The notes below the pieces were generated by a model, which was given only the letters and a program-made list of their open reading frames with translations, did no database searches and was not told the DNA's origin. This document shows positions 63,841-64,000 of a DNA stretch of 64,000 nt, in pieces. The position numbers and the translations under genes were made by a program. Numbering within the stretch: position 1 is the stretch's first letter; the number at the start of each line of letters is the position of its first letter. Source of the DNA: JBCCTX01 sp965263105 (GTDB lineage Bacteria; Bacteroidota; Bacteroidia; J057); assembly GCA_965263105.1 (NCBI GenBank), contig CBDHGL010000003.1, forward strand, positions 3,534,001 through 3,598,000. Reading direction: 5' to 3'.

Positions 63841-63999
63841 CTAGTTGTTCAGATCTGTTACAGGAACTGCATTTTGCTTCTTATTTCTTCTGGGCTTTAG
63901 GGTTTTTAACTCCCGCTTATCAGGCGAGAAAATGTACTTGGCCCCTAGTCGGCTTTCGAATTGAGTAGTATTTTGGTTTCGGTATTTGTGGTTGTTGAA
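63841..63999 (-). CDS. 3' end of a gene cut by the window, outer-membrane-like
   Basis: The last 52 codons of a minus-strand gene whose start lies beyond the window. The fragment contains RLGAKYIFSPDKRELKTLKP and ends VTDLNN; a strand-like motif such as LGAKYIF near the C-terminus is common in outer-membrane barrel proteins. It ends 61 bases before the TonB receptor start, so it may be the first gene of the same operon. Confidence 0.55.
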   Translation of the reverse strand, partial: FNNHKYRNQNTTQFESRLGAKYIFSPDKRELKTLKPRRNKKQNAVPVTDLNN

Positions 64000-64000
64000 C

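Overview
The window comes from a chromosome of the phylum Bacteroidota. The support is a SusC-like TonB-dependent receptor with STN and carboxypeptidase-like domains next to a DUF4249 lipoprotein, a large SecA, an M43 metalloprotease carrying fibronectin repeats, several TAnnTTTG-type -7 promoter boxes, and starts that lack Shine-Dalgarno sequences. The pseudo-caspase/SUMF1 fusion and the heptanucleotide repeats suggest a Saprospira/Lewinella/Haliscomenobacter-like lineage, but that is a guess. Most of the window is ordinary core genome in short operons on both strands. I see no prophage, insertion sequence, CRISPR array or recognisable multigene defence island.

Layout. 1-5.2 kb: heptamer tandem repeat, membrane-anchored J-domain protein, unknown protein, peroxiredoxin Bcp, and a membrane pseudo-caspase with two SUMF1/FGE-like domains. 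5.2-14.8 kb: secreted M43 protease, small membrane proteins, GT9 glycosyltransferase, LysE exporter, MgtE, YraN, the sucC-anmK pair and a frameshifted inositol-monophosphatase gene. 14.8-24.3 kb: secA, recQ, an ECF sigma factor overlapping a four-repeat/TM/beta-barrel protein, and a crotonase. 24.3-31.9 kb: a VWA lipoprotein with a membrane partner, tRNA-Arg(CCG), ychF, rhodanese, thioesterase, LysM lytic transglycosylase, rpmB and fabD. 31.9-43.2 kb: ABC exporter, DUF3108, murB, SH3-like lipoprotein, a parA without parB beside it, peptide-binding lipoprotein, ATP-cone/Mrr-like nuclease, gltX, a coiled-coil membrane protein and a 5'-nucleotidase.

43.2-57.3 kb is richer in catabolic and secreted enzymes: UxaB, an M20 peptidase, glutaminyl cyclase, S9 peptidase, SDR, DUF2459, SGNH hydrolase, cupin and a Tat-exported GH5 glycosidase. 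Between uxaB and the M20 gene lies a 162-bp element with 18-bp terminal inverted repeats, inserted into a heptamer tract with an apparent TGTG duplication. 57.3-64 kb is an outer-membrane operon on the minus strand: the 3' end of one more gene, a TonB-dependent receptor, a DUF4249 lipoprotein, a macroglobulin/plug-like protein and a small secreted protein.

The observations most worth following are the 162-bp element with the heptamer repeats, the caspase-like protein that has lost both catalytic residues, the sigma factor plus envelope-spanning four-repeat protein, the ATP-cone/nuclease fusion, and the frameshifted phosphatase.
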